Assembly: GCA_034359265.1 (NCBI GenBank)
Contig: CP136891.1
Span: forward strand, 80,220,501-80,284,500
Source: Canna indica
Taxonomy: Eukaryota > Streptophyta > Magnoliopsida > Zingiberales > Cannaceae
Length of the DNA: 64,000 nucleotides
Direction of reading: 5' to 3'
The translations under genes and the position numbers were made by a program. The notes below the pieces were generated by a model that saw only the letters and a list, made by a program, of their open reading frames with translations, ran no database searches and was not told the origin of the DNA. Positions 22,441-33,073 of this stretch are shown one piece after another. The number at the start of each line of letters is the position of its first letter. The stretch's first letter is position 1.

Positions 22441-23852
22441 TGGGGGAACCAAATGTCCTGATTCTTGACACATTGAGATGCGCACTGGGACGTGTGGTGT
22501 CCAAGCGGCACTGACACACCAAGGTTTAGTGTATTAGTATTTTTGGCATTACAAAGTACCGAGAGTGTAACTCATGTGGACCCATACTACGAGTGAATTT
22601 AATTTTATTAAAATTAAATTTAGATACTAGAATACATGATTAAAATTGAATTTGAAGTAAGAGTAAATATACGCCGCAAAAGAGTGAATCTAATACTTGT
22701 ACTCTATGGTTAGCCTTAATGACATATGCTATGTTCACTTGTACGGAAGCTCCTAAAATTTCTATGAAGCGCGGCTAGCTTCGTAATAATTTGTTTCATC
22801 AGATAGCCATTTATTCAGTACTCCTGCCTCTCTCTCCGTCATGGTTTGCCTTCTTCAACACCCCCGTGAGGCACAAGTTGTCGCTTTGATGACATGGTGG
22901 ACTAATTTGAAACACATCTTGGTACTGGATTTAAGGTTATCAAGATTAAGGATTCATAGAAAACAACGTGAAAAATGTATTGAAAAGCATAATATCTCAT
23001 CACTGATTGGATGTTACCAAAAAAATATCTAAAAGATAGATACTAAATACGTACTTTCTAAGATAATTAATAAGTCTATTACATATGTTGCAATTAAAGC
23101 ATAAAAGATAATAGTTTTGTTAATTAATTAATTTGTATTGTGTATCCATACTTTCTAAGGTTATGGATATTTTTTGGACTGTTACGTAAAACACAATTGT
23201 GGTCAAAAGATAGTAATGACGTTTTTATTGATTCGAGGGACTGCCTGAAGATATACGTCACTATTTATGGGGGATGGGGGATGGTCAAATGGTTAGCACA
23301 TGAAACATTGAAACAGATGCTTTTGGATAAGAATGAAGTTTGGTAGACTTGATTTTCTATCACCAAATAATGCATATTTAATTCATTGTATTTAACTATT
23401 TATTATTTTGTTGTCAATACTATTTATAAGCATCTTGACTTAAGAACAAAATTAACTTTGAAAAGTAATATTTACACTTGCAAACGTAAATTGAGGCTCA
23501 AATTCAGTTTCAATTCAAGGTAGATTGATTTTGAATAAGTTCTAGTCAAATCAATAATTTTCAAATTGTTTTCTTTCTTGAACTTTAATTGTATTTTTGA
23601 AATTCTATTCGGGATTTTATTGGAACTATTCTTGGATCAAAATTTAAAAATCTAAGGAGATAGGATCGACTAAACTGTAAATTTCATAGCCATGGGTTTC
23701 TATTTGTGATGGACATAAAATTCCCAATTGAGGGTCCGTATTAACAGAACACAACCAGCCCAATTGAGGCCCAAATGAATCATATATGTCCTAAAATTAC
23801 AACTAAATTCCGTGTAAAATGTATAGCTGGCTAGCCCAATTGGTGGCTTGTT
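22441..23852. other. Intergenic spacer
   Basis: No gene or clear element is recognised. ORFs here are short and without recognisable content. Confidence 0.45.
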
Positions 23853-24072
23853 CTTGTCGCTAAGCCAGCCGAATAATAGCTGGCCAGAGGGTGTGCCGCA
23901 GAAGGCAACGCCTTTGAGGTACGGCGGCGGAGACATTTGGCGGGAGCGTGATGGAGGTGGGCGAGGAGAGGTCAAAATAGTAGATGCGTCCGAGGAGCTT
24001 AATTGGTGACGAGGGAGATGCAAAAGAGATCGTGCATAGGCATCGGTGATGATCGAAGACCATGCGGGCATC
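23853..24072 (-). pseudogene. Inverted, truncated PHT1 phosphate transporter fragment
   Basis: On the minus strand this 220-bp stretch aligns with codons about 25-97 of the intact PHT1 gene at 19155. Shared blocks are [23 protein letters not shown] and, after a frame change, GVAFCGT.SGQL and FGWL.DK. At least two frameshifts separate these blocks, and an extra base occurs where the intact copy has TDAYDLF. Similarity begins and ends abruptly with no neighbouring PHT1 sequence. It is either a remnant of a second PHT1 gene or a copied fragment. No function as a transporter is possible. Confidence 0.85.
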
Positions 24073-24954
24073 GTGTATATATATATGAATGCAAATATGG
24101 ACTTGAAAAATTCATATCCGCACAAATTCGAATCAGATGAGGATGTTGAGGTATATCTGCATCACATGCGATCTGTATCGGCATCGTGTATATCCAAATA
24201 AGTTATTACATGTATAATATATATTATACATTTAGGTTTCTTGATATTAATATAATAGCGTTTTTATGATTTTTATAAAGTTTAATTTAATAGCGTTTTT
24301 ATGATTTTTATAAAGTTTTTAGGTTTTATTAAATTAATTTATTTAAAATACAAATATATGATTGTGAATACAGGTAATATATTATTTGTACCATATTCAA
24401 TCCGCCGCCATCCTTAGAATTAATCCATCATAAAGATTTAGCTAGCTAAACATCCACAATAAATCAGCAATGGGATTAATGTGAGATGATGATACAAGTG
24501 CTTTGTCGTTAAAGTCCTCGTCGACGATAGGCCACCAAATTAGAGAAATTTAAATTCTAAACAAAGAAGAGGCATAATGATGAACCAAAGAGGAGCCCGT
24601 TCAAAAAAAATTGGCTTTTATAATTACATTACATTCCTGGTTTGACCAAACCCAAGCCCAACTATAGCCTAGTTTCAGCCTTCCAAACAAAGAAAAGAAA
24701 GGACCCAATTACTTAATGGCCATTGATAGCCATATTTATATTTCGAGCCCAATGATCTCTCATTTTCATCGCTCAATTAACATGCAAGGAATGCCATAGA
24801 GATATATATGACTTAATTATCAATGGCTTATTTTTTTATGGTCAATATTGAATATGATATGATATGATATCGTAACAAACAAAGAATAATATTGAATAAG
24901 ATTTTAAAATTCGATGTTCACGGATATAATATTACTTTTATTTCTTCTAATTCA
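24073..24954. other. AT-rich spacer with a short tandem duplication
   Basis: At 24254-24318 a 35-bp unit (AATAGCGTTTTTATGA and following bases) is present twice in tandem. From about 24845 there is a copy of the AT-rich repeat family, interrupted at 24959 by copia element B and continuing at 41115. No gene is seen. Confidence 0.5.
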
Positions 24955-24959
24955 TGCAA

Positions 24960-25269
24960 TGTTGAATGCAGCAGGTGTAGCTAAAGACATAAAGCTAAAG
25001 TCGTATAAATAAGTGTATTTGAAATTAGTGAAATTACTAAAGTAGACATCAATGTAAATTTCATTTCGGTAAATAAGTAAGGGTAGATGAGTAATCCCAC
25101 CTAGGGACTGTTAAATCGACCAGGTATATAAACACTGAAAGATTGTAATTTATGTGTGCTTTTTCATTCCTTTGATTTGAATAAAATGCTTCTTCCAAAA
25201 TAAGTGAGCTCGCGCGAGTGTTCTGTCTCTTGATTGCTTTGATTGTTGATGTTATGGATTTCTGCAATA
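24960..25269 (+). repeat. 5' LTR of copia element B
   Basis: It starts TGTTGAATGCAGCAGG and ends TGCAATA just before the primer-binding site. A TATATAAACAC motif near 25123 is a likely TATA box, and AATAAAATGC near 25179 a likely polyadenylation signal. The 3' counterpart at 40809-41114 carries the same blocks. Confidence 0.85.
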
Positions 25270-25366
25270 TGGTATCAGAGCTAGTCTCAAGTTGATTCAG
25301 AATCAATCCAGCAAAAGATCGGCAAAGCGATGATCTGATTTCAGCGATCTGTGCCCTAAATCTAAA

Positions 25367-26737
25367 ATGGCCAAATATCGAAAGTCATCGACAGCTAGAT
25401 CTGTGGTTGGAGATTCTCAGAGTAGTCAGGCAAGAATCGATCAAACTGAGATCACAATGATTGAAGACAATCCGTATATTTTGCAGAGTAGCGACAATCC
25501 AGGTATGCCGCTGGTTTCAATTCAACTCACAGGACATGAAAATTATTTGTCCTGGAGACAATCCATGCTGATATCTCTCTCAACTAAGAACAAAGTAGGT
25601 TTCGTGGATGGATCGATCCACAAACCTGATGAAACGTCACTTGATTATAAGATCCGGAGACGATGCAATGATATGGTTCACTCGTGGATTCCGCAATCCA
25701 TAGCGCTAGAGATAAATACCAACATTATGTATTCAAACACGACATCTGAAATGTGGATTGATTTATAAATCAGATTTGGAAAAAGTAATGGCCCTATAAT
25801 CTTTGATGTAGAGATGCAAATCAGATCTATAAGACAAGGGAACATGTCCATCGCTACATATTACACGAAATTAAAGGGACTTTGGGACGAGTTAAATGCA
25901 GTAAATGTTAGCGCATATTGCAATTGTGAAATTGGGTGCAAGAACAAGGTAGATAGCAGGTTGCAACCGTTCCTGATGGGGTAAATGAGACATATGTAAA
26001 TGTGAGGGGGCACATTCTGATAATGAACCCGTTGCCCACCATAAATCAAGTCTACTCAATGCTCGAGCAGAAAGAAACACAAAGTAAGATGAGTTCAAGC
26101 TCTAGTCCAAGTGTAGAAAGTGTTGCTCTTAATAGCACATATCAAAGTTACAACATCAACTCAAAATATGGAAAGTACAAAAATCAGAATCAAAATTTTG
26201 AGAAATTTTTTTTGTGATTTTTGTCAGAATCCTAGTCATACTCGAGATGTATGCTACAGAATACACGATTTTCCACCAGGGCATAAATTCTACAAGGGGA
26301 AGCAGAAAACAAATGAACAATCTGTGGGTGAAAAGCAAGTAAACAACTTTCAGACAATGCAAACTGAGGGATGTGAAATATCAAAAATAGAAGCTGGAGC
26401 ATTTGAAAAGGCCAGAGGAAGGCAAGGTGATTTCACAGAAGAATTAAAGGAGCAAATGGGTACTCTTCTCAATCTACTGAAGCATAATCAATCCAGCAAT
26501 CGTCAAGTAAACATGGCAGGTAAAATCTTATGCTCAGTTGCATGTACTGCTACCAAAAATTGGATCTTAGATAGCAGCGCCACCGACCATATTGCTTCGA
26601 GCCAAATTGTCCTAGAAAACATTTCAAAACCAAACATAGATGATAGAATTTGTCTACCAGATGGAACCACTACACATATCTCTCACCATGGTACAGCCCA
26701 CATAAACAGACTTATTCAATTGCCAAACACCTTGTGA
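25367..26737 (+). pseudogene. Copia B gag and start of protease, broken
   Basis: The gag begins MAKYRKSSTARS and contains LTGHENYLSWRQSML, the copia gag N-terminal domain. A TAA at 25766-25768 interrupts it; the same frame continues with IRFGKSNGPIIFDVE. Frameshifts follow. A CX2CX4HX4C zinc knuckle (FCDFCQNPSHTRDVC) is encoded near 26217-26265. The protease active-site region reads WILDSSATDHI, so the usual D-S-G triad is D-S-S here. The reading stops at 26737, where foreign DNA starts, before the pre-integrase domain. Confidence 0.8.
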
Positions 26738-28042
26738 GTTCTCTCATTTCAATTCAATTTGTTGTTATATACTATTGTTATAGTATTCTTGAGTTGCTAT
26801 TACTTATTTTTACAATAGCAGTATTGTTTAGTTATCATATATTCAAACCATTAACTAGAGAGAGCAATTTAAAATTGTAATACAAACTACTAAAGCTGCA
26901 TATTAATATACTAAAATCAAGAATATTTCATAGATCAATATATAAAAAATATTTTTATATTAAATAAAAAGTACATTATATAAATCCAAACTACTAAAAT
27001 ATAACATTATTCAAACTTAGTCAATATCAACAAAAGTAGATTACATATTAAGTGTTCCAGTTTGTTATAGTCAACACAAATAGATTGAATTTTCTTCTAA
27101 AACAAAAATAGCTTAATTTTTACAAAATCTTCCAACAAATGTGCTATAAGTGCTCCCACCCTTTAAGTTCCAATTCCAGAACTGCATCAGATAAAAAATA
27201 TTTTTTATTAGTGTTATTGTTTCACATATTTAGGAAATAATGACTGCAAATAAATTTATACAACTATCTTGAACTTGGATGCATGCTTGATTTTGTCATT
27301 ATAGATATTAAACAATGAACACATAATAATACCTCATTTAAACATGTGATTGTAACTAGCATCAGGAGGGGGGTGTGATGATTTTCATGTTTGACATGAT
27401 TATGGAATCAAGAAATCATTCCAAGAGGATAAAAGATGCAACTCAATGATCTAATGTTAAACCTAGGGAAGATGAAACAACAGATATCCTAATCACTACA
27501 GTGGAGAATTAGTAATATAATATATTAGTTAAAGTATCAGCTAATAATTAGATAGATGCTACATCAGATGTAATGAAATTATAGGTGATTACTAATTTAA
27601 ATGATAGTAATACATGGCAATCATAAGAATCATAATGACATCAATTTGTTACTTGTCAAACTCATGTAGATTCTTGGTTGTTGCCTTGTTGGGAATACAA
27701 CTCCAGGCAGGAAGCATAGGTAAAAATCTAACCAAGATGTCAACATGGTGAATATATCATTCATTCAACAATTAAGTTTGTTGCTTTAATGTACTAGATA
27801 CGTGCAAAAAAATAAATATTTAGGCAACAATAGGATCTTAAATATCTTTAAACTGATATGTACTTACAAAATGAAACTAATGCTTCATGGACATACCTTG
27901 CCATCATAAACTTATGAGTGCTTCACATACAAAAGTAGTATATGATCTATGCACTGAACTACAATAACAAAAGTTCATAAGAATAATCTTGAAATTTTTA
28001 AAAAGACATGTTATTATGATTCAGAATACTAAAAAGTGGAAC
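26738..28042. other. AT-rich non-coding part of the foreign block
   Basis: No exon is recognised. If the carboxypeptidase fragment once continued on the minus strand, its downstream exons would fall here, but its later blocks (catalytic serine motif GESYAG, and so on) are not seen. Confidence 0.4.
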
Positions 28043-28430
28043 CTTGATTCCAAGCATATTTATAGAACTCAAGCCATGTTCCATGTCTCTTCACTATGAG
28101 AGGACCCAATTCCCTATTGCCTACTGATGAACACCCATGGCCTATAAAGAAAGAGATGCATGCATTAAATAAACCTTATGTTATTTATTGCTTAGCTACT
28201 CATGAGAAGGTATAAAAAGGGAAGAAGGAATTACATACTCAGCCTCCATTGAGCCAAAGGAGAAGAGGCCTCTTTGATGGCAGAGTTTGAGCCTCAAAGA
28301 ACCAGTAGAACAAGGCCCTGCTGTTCTCTGTGCTCACTGTTATGTAGCCTGAGAAGTGAGAGGTTGTTGGGCTTGTTGACTGACCAAGGAGATCAAAGAC
28401 ACTGAAGACAGTGAGAGCGATGCTGGAACA
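28043..28430 (-). pseudogene. Serine carboxypeptidase-like (SCPL) gene fragment, two exons
   Basis: On the minus strand exon 1 (about 28430-28244) encodes [44 protein letters not shown]. Exon 2 (28142-28043) encodes GCSSVGNRELGPLIVKRHG then LEFYKYAWNQ. These are the N-terminal blocks of plant serine carboxypeptidases (family S10), vacuolar or secreted peptidases or acyltransferases. The intron lies at the family position between LNGG and (P)GCSS, with a TTATAG acceptor and a degraded GC donor. Exon 2 ends at a good AAG|GTTCC donor. GP is changed to GH, and codons between VG and ELGP are missing. The catalytic Ser, Asp and His regions are absent. It is a truncated, decayed copy. Confidence 0.8.
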
Positions 28431-28450
28431 TGAGAGGATTTAACCTTATC

Positions 28451-30380
28451 CTAGGTGCATGCACCTCCTTCAACACTTGAGCACATAATTAAAAGCAATA
28501 ATGTAAGATATACATGTTCAATGAGCTGAAGAATTAATGAATGATTTGCAGATCCAGATAATCATCATCTACTGACCTAATTTTTGTCCCTTCTTCATGT
28601 AAGCTTGAGATTTAGAAATAATTGATACTTCAGCACAAGTCCACAGTTTGATGTGAGATCCAAACTAATGCAACAGTACATGTAATGGGTAAACCATCAA
28701 AACATTGGAGATTCAATTAAAATGAACCTAGACAAGTTAACCTTACTAAACATTAATAGGTAGTGATGAAGCAATCACTTCGAACTACAAGGACAAGATC
28801 TTGCTATGTTGAAAGAGACATAAGAGGTAATGAAACCAAACTCCTAGTTCTATAGTAAGATTGAAATTATACCAATAGTTTTATCTATCTGCTTTCCCTA
28901 TTTTCTAGTTAGAAACAAAAAAGAACATAGAATAATTATCTGGTACAGTGTTTGTCTATCTCTTACCCAACATAGCTAACTTCATTTATTCTTCTATTAT
29001 AAGAATAGTACTATAATGAGTTCTTCAATGTTGTGATTTAACTAAAATCGGCCACATGGTAAAGAGGCAGCAAATGAAAACCAAAGAAGAATGCCAAAGT
29101 TAGAGCATTTGATCAACATAAATTTCAAAACTTGCCTGCCAGTATGATATCCTGTATAATATGATACACTTAAACAACAGAGAGATCAATCTCTTGGTTG
29201 AAGTCAGTGTTATAACAATATTTAAAATTTAGAAAGTGCCTAAGAGACTTCAAACTTTTTTAGTCATGATAGTCGTATTCATAACACAAGGTAGCTTCAA
29301 GCTACACTAAAGCACATGACGATTATTCCCATTGAAAATCAATTGAAGTTTCTTGATAAAGATATTGACAATGATATTTTATAAATAAAAGTAAGCATAA
29401 GAAAGGAAAAAAATAGAATTAAAATAGCAGCCTGACCTGTCTCCTATATCCAATATGTATGTGATAACTGAGTAGCCAATTACTGTAGTGGTTCAATTCT
29501 GAACAGCTTGAGCAATTGCATTGGAACGAGTACTGCTCTTGCTCTTCACCAATTACAGTATCCTAGACTAAATTCATTGACAATATACATTTATAAACAG
29601 TCATGCTCAGTCATTAGGCTAATAACTATTGTCAAAATGAAGGGTTAATCTATAATGGTTCTATATATGTTAAGCATATGAAAATTAAAGATGCAAAGAA
29701 ATATTATGGAGCAAAGTATCTTGACAGTAGTTTATCTTGACTAGAACCAACTCTTTTTTCACCAATCTCCACCTAATAACACTAACTTTCATTGATAGCA
29801 CATTTGGCACCTCTAGTGGAGCAAAGTAGCAAATACATAACAAATTAAAGCAATTCTTCAAACGTCATATGGAATGAGCACTTTATGATAATATGCAAAT
29901 ACTATGGGGTACTTCAATTAGTAGAATGGTGACTGCAACATAAGATTAAATTTTATAAACCTGACATCAAAGTTAGACGAAATCAAGATAGTCTTCTACT
30001 GAAATCTCAATAAGAAAAAGGTAACCACCTTTAGGAAATCTGGCATATGGTCTTATCTTGGAAACAACTAAAAAACATGCTAAAAAGTAACCAAAATAGG
30101 AACTTCGGCACGACTAAGTAACATATTCATATGACTGTAATTAATGAGAGGCAAAAATATTGCACCTGCTCTCTATAAAAGAGATAATATAGCCTGCAAG
30201 GTTGCTGAAAAATCCTACTAATCTATGTTCATCTTTATACCTGAAAGTGTAGCAATAGAAGGTGTTGAGCATATAAATTAAAGATAAAAATAATACAAAG
30301 CTACAGGGCACTTTTGGTGGTGGAAGAAAATGCATGTAAGCTCACAAATTAGTAGCTCTAGGGCTACAAGCTTCAAAGAA
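28451..30380. other. Non-coding part of the foreign block, one possible exon at 29440-29575
   Basis: Minus-strand 29575-29440 has an open stretch reading TVIGEEQEQYSFQCNCSSC then ELNHYSNWLLSY. It is cysteine-rich, looks less random than its AT-rich flanks, and may be an exon. I do not recognise the family. Elsewhere there are no recognisable exons. Confidence 0.25.
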
Positions 30381-30439
30381 AGTATCTAAAATCACATATA
30401 ATATCCCCAATGTCCCTTATCTCAAACACCAGGAGCGCA

Positions 30440-30909
30440 TCCTCCATGTCCATGCTTCCGTCCCCTCCCCTTCCCCTCCGTGCGATCCATCTCGGATCCT
30501 CCGTAACCTCCCCTTCTCCGGTGAAATAGAACCAGCCGCCAAGTGCTCCGACAATCTTCTCTCGCCGATATCCCAGCCCGGAGATTTTGTCGATGTCGCC
30601 AAGCTCATGAGGGATCTTGACGAAGAAGACGACGGGAAAGAATTCGTCCTCGTTAGCAACCGCAGAAAGCAGCAACAATAAAGAGAACTTGGCGCCGCCG
30701 TGGGTGCCGAAAAGTCAAGGCGGAGAAAGAGAGACCTCTGGGTCGAATTCGGATGAGCTGGGGTACCGGCAGCCCGATCTCGATTCCGCGACGCTCTTCG
30801 ACCCAGAGCTTCTTGCAGCGTTTGAGGAGGCGGTGAAGCACATGAGGAGTTTAGAGGAAGCCAAGAGCAAAGCCAGGGCCAGAGACGTCGCCGTGGAGGA
30901 AGACGAAAA
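30440..30909 (+). pseudogene. GC-rich coding remnant interrupted by copia A, 5' part
   Basis: GC content rises sharply over AT-rich flanks. One plus-strand frame (about 30445-30681) reads LRNLPFSGEIEPAA, PISQPGDFVDVAKLMRDLDE and GKEFVLVSNRRK before a stop; another (30617-30909) reads ATLFDPELLAAFEEAVKHMR, SLEEAKSKARA, VAVEEDE and runs straight into the LTR. The amino acid mix (acidic, Ala/Glu-rich helix) looks coding. A frameshift between the two readings is likely. The family is not recognised. The remnant resumes at 38344. Confidence 0.5.
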
Positions 30910-31388
30910 TGTTAGAATATTTTTTAAATATTCTATATTTTCATTTTTCATATGTGGGCTACAATCAATTGTAATGTTTTGATTTAATAAAAGCGGGTTT
31001 GATCTTATGATCCATTATTGAGATGCCTGTTAGCTCATGTGATCTTGATCCATGTGATTCGAGCTTGAAATACTTAACCATGATTGGTGTGATTAATCAA
31101 GTGTAGACCCGATTAATGAAGCCCGTGATGGACGGGCCCATATAATCAGTTATAAATAGAGGCTAGGTCCCCTCTATACATCGTGTGGAAAAACCCTAGC
31201 TCATAGTTGCTTTCCCCATCAAAAGCAGAGCATTTGAGACGGTGTTGTGGAGGAAGACTCGGCTTTCCTTGGAGATCCAGAAGTTTATTCCGCTGCAAAT
31301 ATGTCGTCATCAAGTAAGATCTTATCTTACTAATTTAATTATGATATTCTTATATTCATGAAATACTTGATTAAAGATTTGTCTTACA
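30910..31388 (+). repeat. 5' LTR of copia element A
   Basis: This 479-bp LTR contains TATAAATAGAGG near 31149, a likely TATA box. The LTR pair is nearly identical apart from about twelve base changes, mostly transitions. Confidence 0.93.
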
Positions 31389-31684
31389 ATTGGTATCAGA
31401 GCCATTTTTTCATGAATTTAAGAATTCGTTTATGATAATTATGGGATGATTTTAATACGATGAATAATCTATTTAAATTTTGATTCATCGTTTTTTATAT
31501 TAAAATTAATCTTTCTGTTTGGATTAATTTATTATCCTTTGGATATTATATATTTTTGATGAATCATGTTTTTATCCGTTGGTTCTCTCCCTGCTGTGTA
31601 ATTTTATTTGGAGTGGATCTTATAAGGTAAATCAATAATATGATTTTGATTATGTACCTTAGTATAAAATAAAATAAAATAATT

Positions 31685-32096
31685 ATTAAAACCGCCGTAA
31701 CCTTTTTCCGCCTCGGCGACCGCACCGCGCAAGGCGAGCGAGCGCGTCGCCAGCGGTCAGCGGCGTGCTCGTCGAGGCGTGCTGGCGTCACCGCGTCAGC
31801 AACGCGCTCGACGAGGCAGGCGAGCGAGCGAGCGCGTCACTCGCGTCCTGGGCACGCTCGCCGTCTCGTCAGAGGCGTGCTCGTCGAGGCCTACTGGCGT
31901 CACCGCGTCAACAGCGCGCTCGACGAGGCAGGCGGGCGGCGCCCGCATCTGTTGTGCCCTAACGGGCATGCGGGCGACGCCCGTCTGTTAGCTGGTGGCG
32001 CCCGCATCCCTGTACCCGATCCGCAGCGGTCGGCTGGGCCGGCTGGGTGGTTGGGCTGGGCTACTGAGCCCAGCACTACATACCCAATTCACAGCA

Positions 32097-32127
<31 letters not shown>

Positions 32128-32132
32128 TTTTT
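31685..32132 (+). repeat. GC-rich tandem repeat and (AAT)n tract in the copia A leader
   Basis: The leader between primer-binding site and gag contains an unusually GC-rich block. A unit of about 112 bp beginning GGCGTGCTCGTCGAGGC occurs at 31762 and again at 31874. It contains CTCGACGAG/CTCGTCGAG inverted words. The block ends with an (AAT)n microsatellite at about 32096-32130. The rest of the copia leader is AT-rich. Confidence 0.75.
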
Positions 32133-33073
32133 TGAAAAATCTGCCCAATAAAATTTTAGACCAGAATTATTTCTTCTGCATATATTTGGATTTTTCATGC
32201 TATAATGATTCAAAATTTGAACATTATAAATGCCAATATATAGATTTATTCATGCTTCAATTGGCTTGATTTGACTATAATTCATGTTATATTACTTATT
32301 TTTATTTATGCAAATTTTATACATGTCAATTTATTATTGTAATAGATTTAATCATACTTCAATTGACTTGATTTATGAATTATTGTTGCAATTAAATTGC
32401 TATGATTTGACTATAATTCAAATTATATTTTTGCATAATTACTTATTTTGTTTATGCAAATTTCATACATGATAATTTATTATTGCAAATTATGTTATCT
32501 TTTATAAAACCTCAAACCTAATATTGTGACAATTAGGTGTAGAGCTTGACATAATTTATAAATAAATAATTTAGGGAATGCTTAAAAATGGAGATTCATA
32601 ACAGTTGAGGTATTTTTATTCCATACCAATTTTGAACTATATTATGAATTGAAATAATTTAAAGGGCATAATATTGATTCCTGATGAGTTTTTTCACTAG
32701 TTATTATTTGTAATTACCACCAAAGTGGGATTACTTATAATGAGTAGTGTATTTTCTCATCATATGAGGAATACTGAAGATTAATTCATTCATTAGTTTT
32801 TCCCAAAGGATGATTATTGAGTGTTTTAATTGGAGGTCTTATTAAATGGAGTTATTAGGATGTGCATTGGTCTAGAGATCTGTCTGCCCAAAGGTGATAG
32901 ATTTTTGAAAATCAGTGTATTCTCATACTTTAACTCATTGAGGCTTTATTTTGTGATTGCATGTTCCGCCCAAAGGTGAATATGTAATATTTGGTTAGCC
33001 TCAATTTCTATAATATTTCATGCCCTATAATTTAATCTAATGTATTTCCATTCTTGTCACAGTAACTTTTAGT

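Noticed and set aside
30373..30678. 101-codon minus-strand ORF in the GC-rich remnant
   Set aside because: The plus-strand frames have better coding character and continue across the copia insertion. The minus ORF has no recognisable content.
31765..32101. Arg/Ala-rich ORFs in the copia leader
   Set aside because: They lie in a GC-rich tandem repeat, are present in several frames at once, and have no domain.
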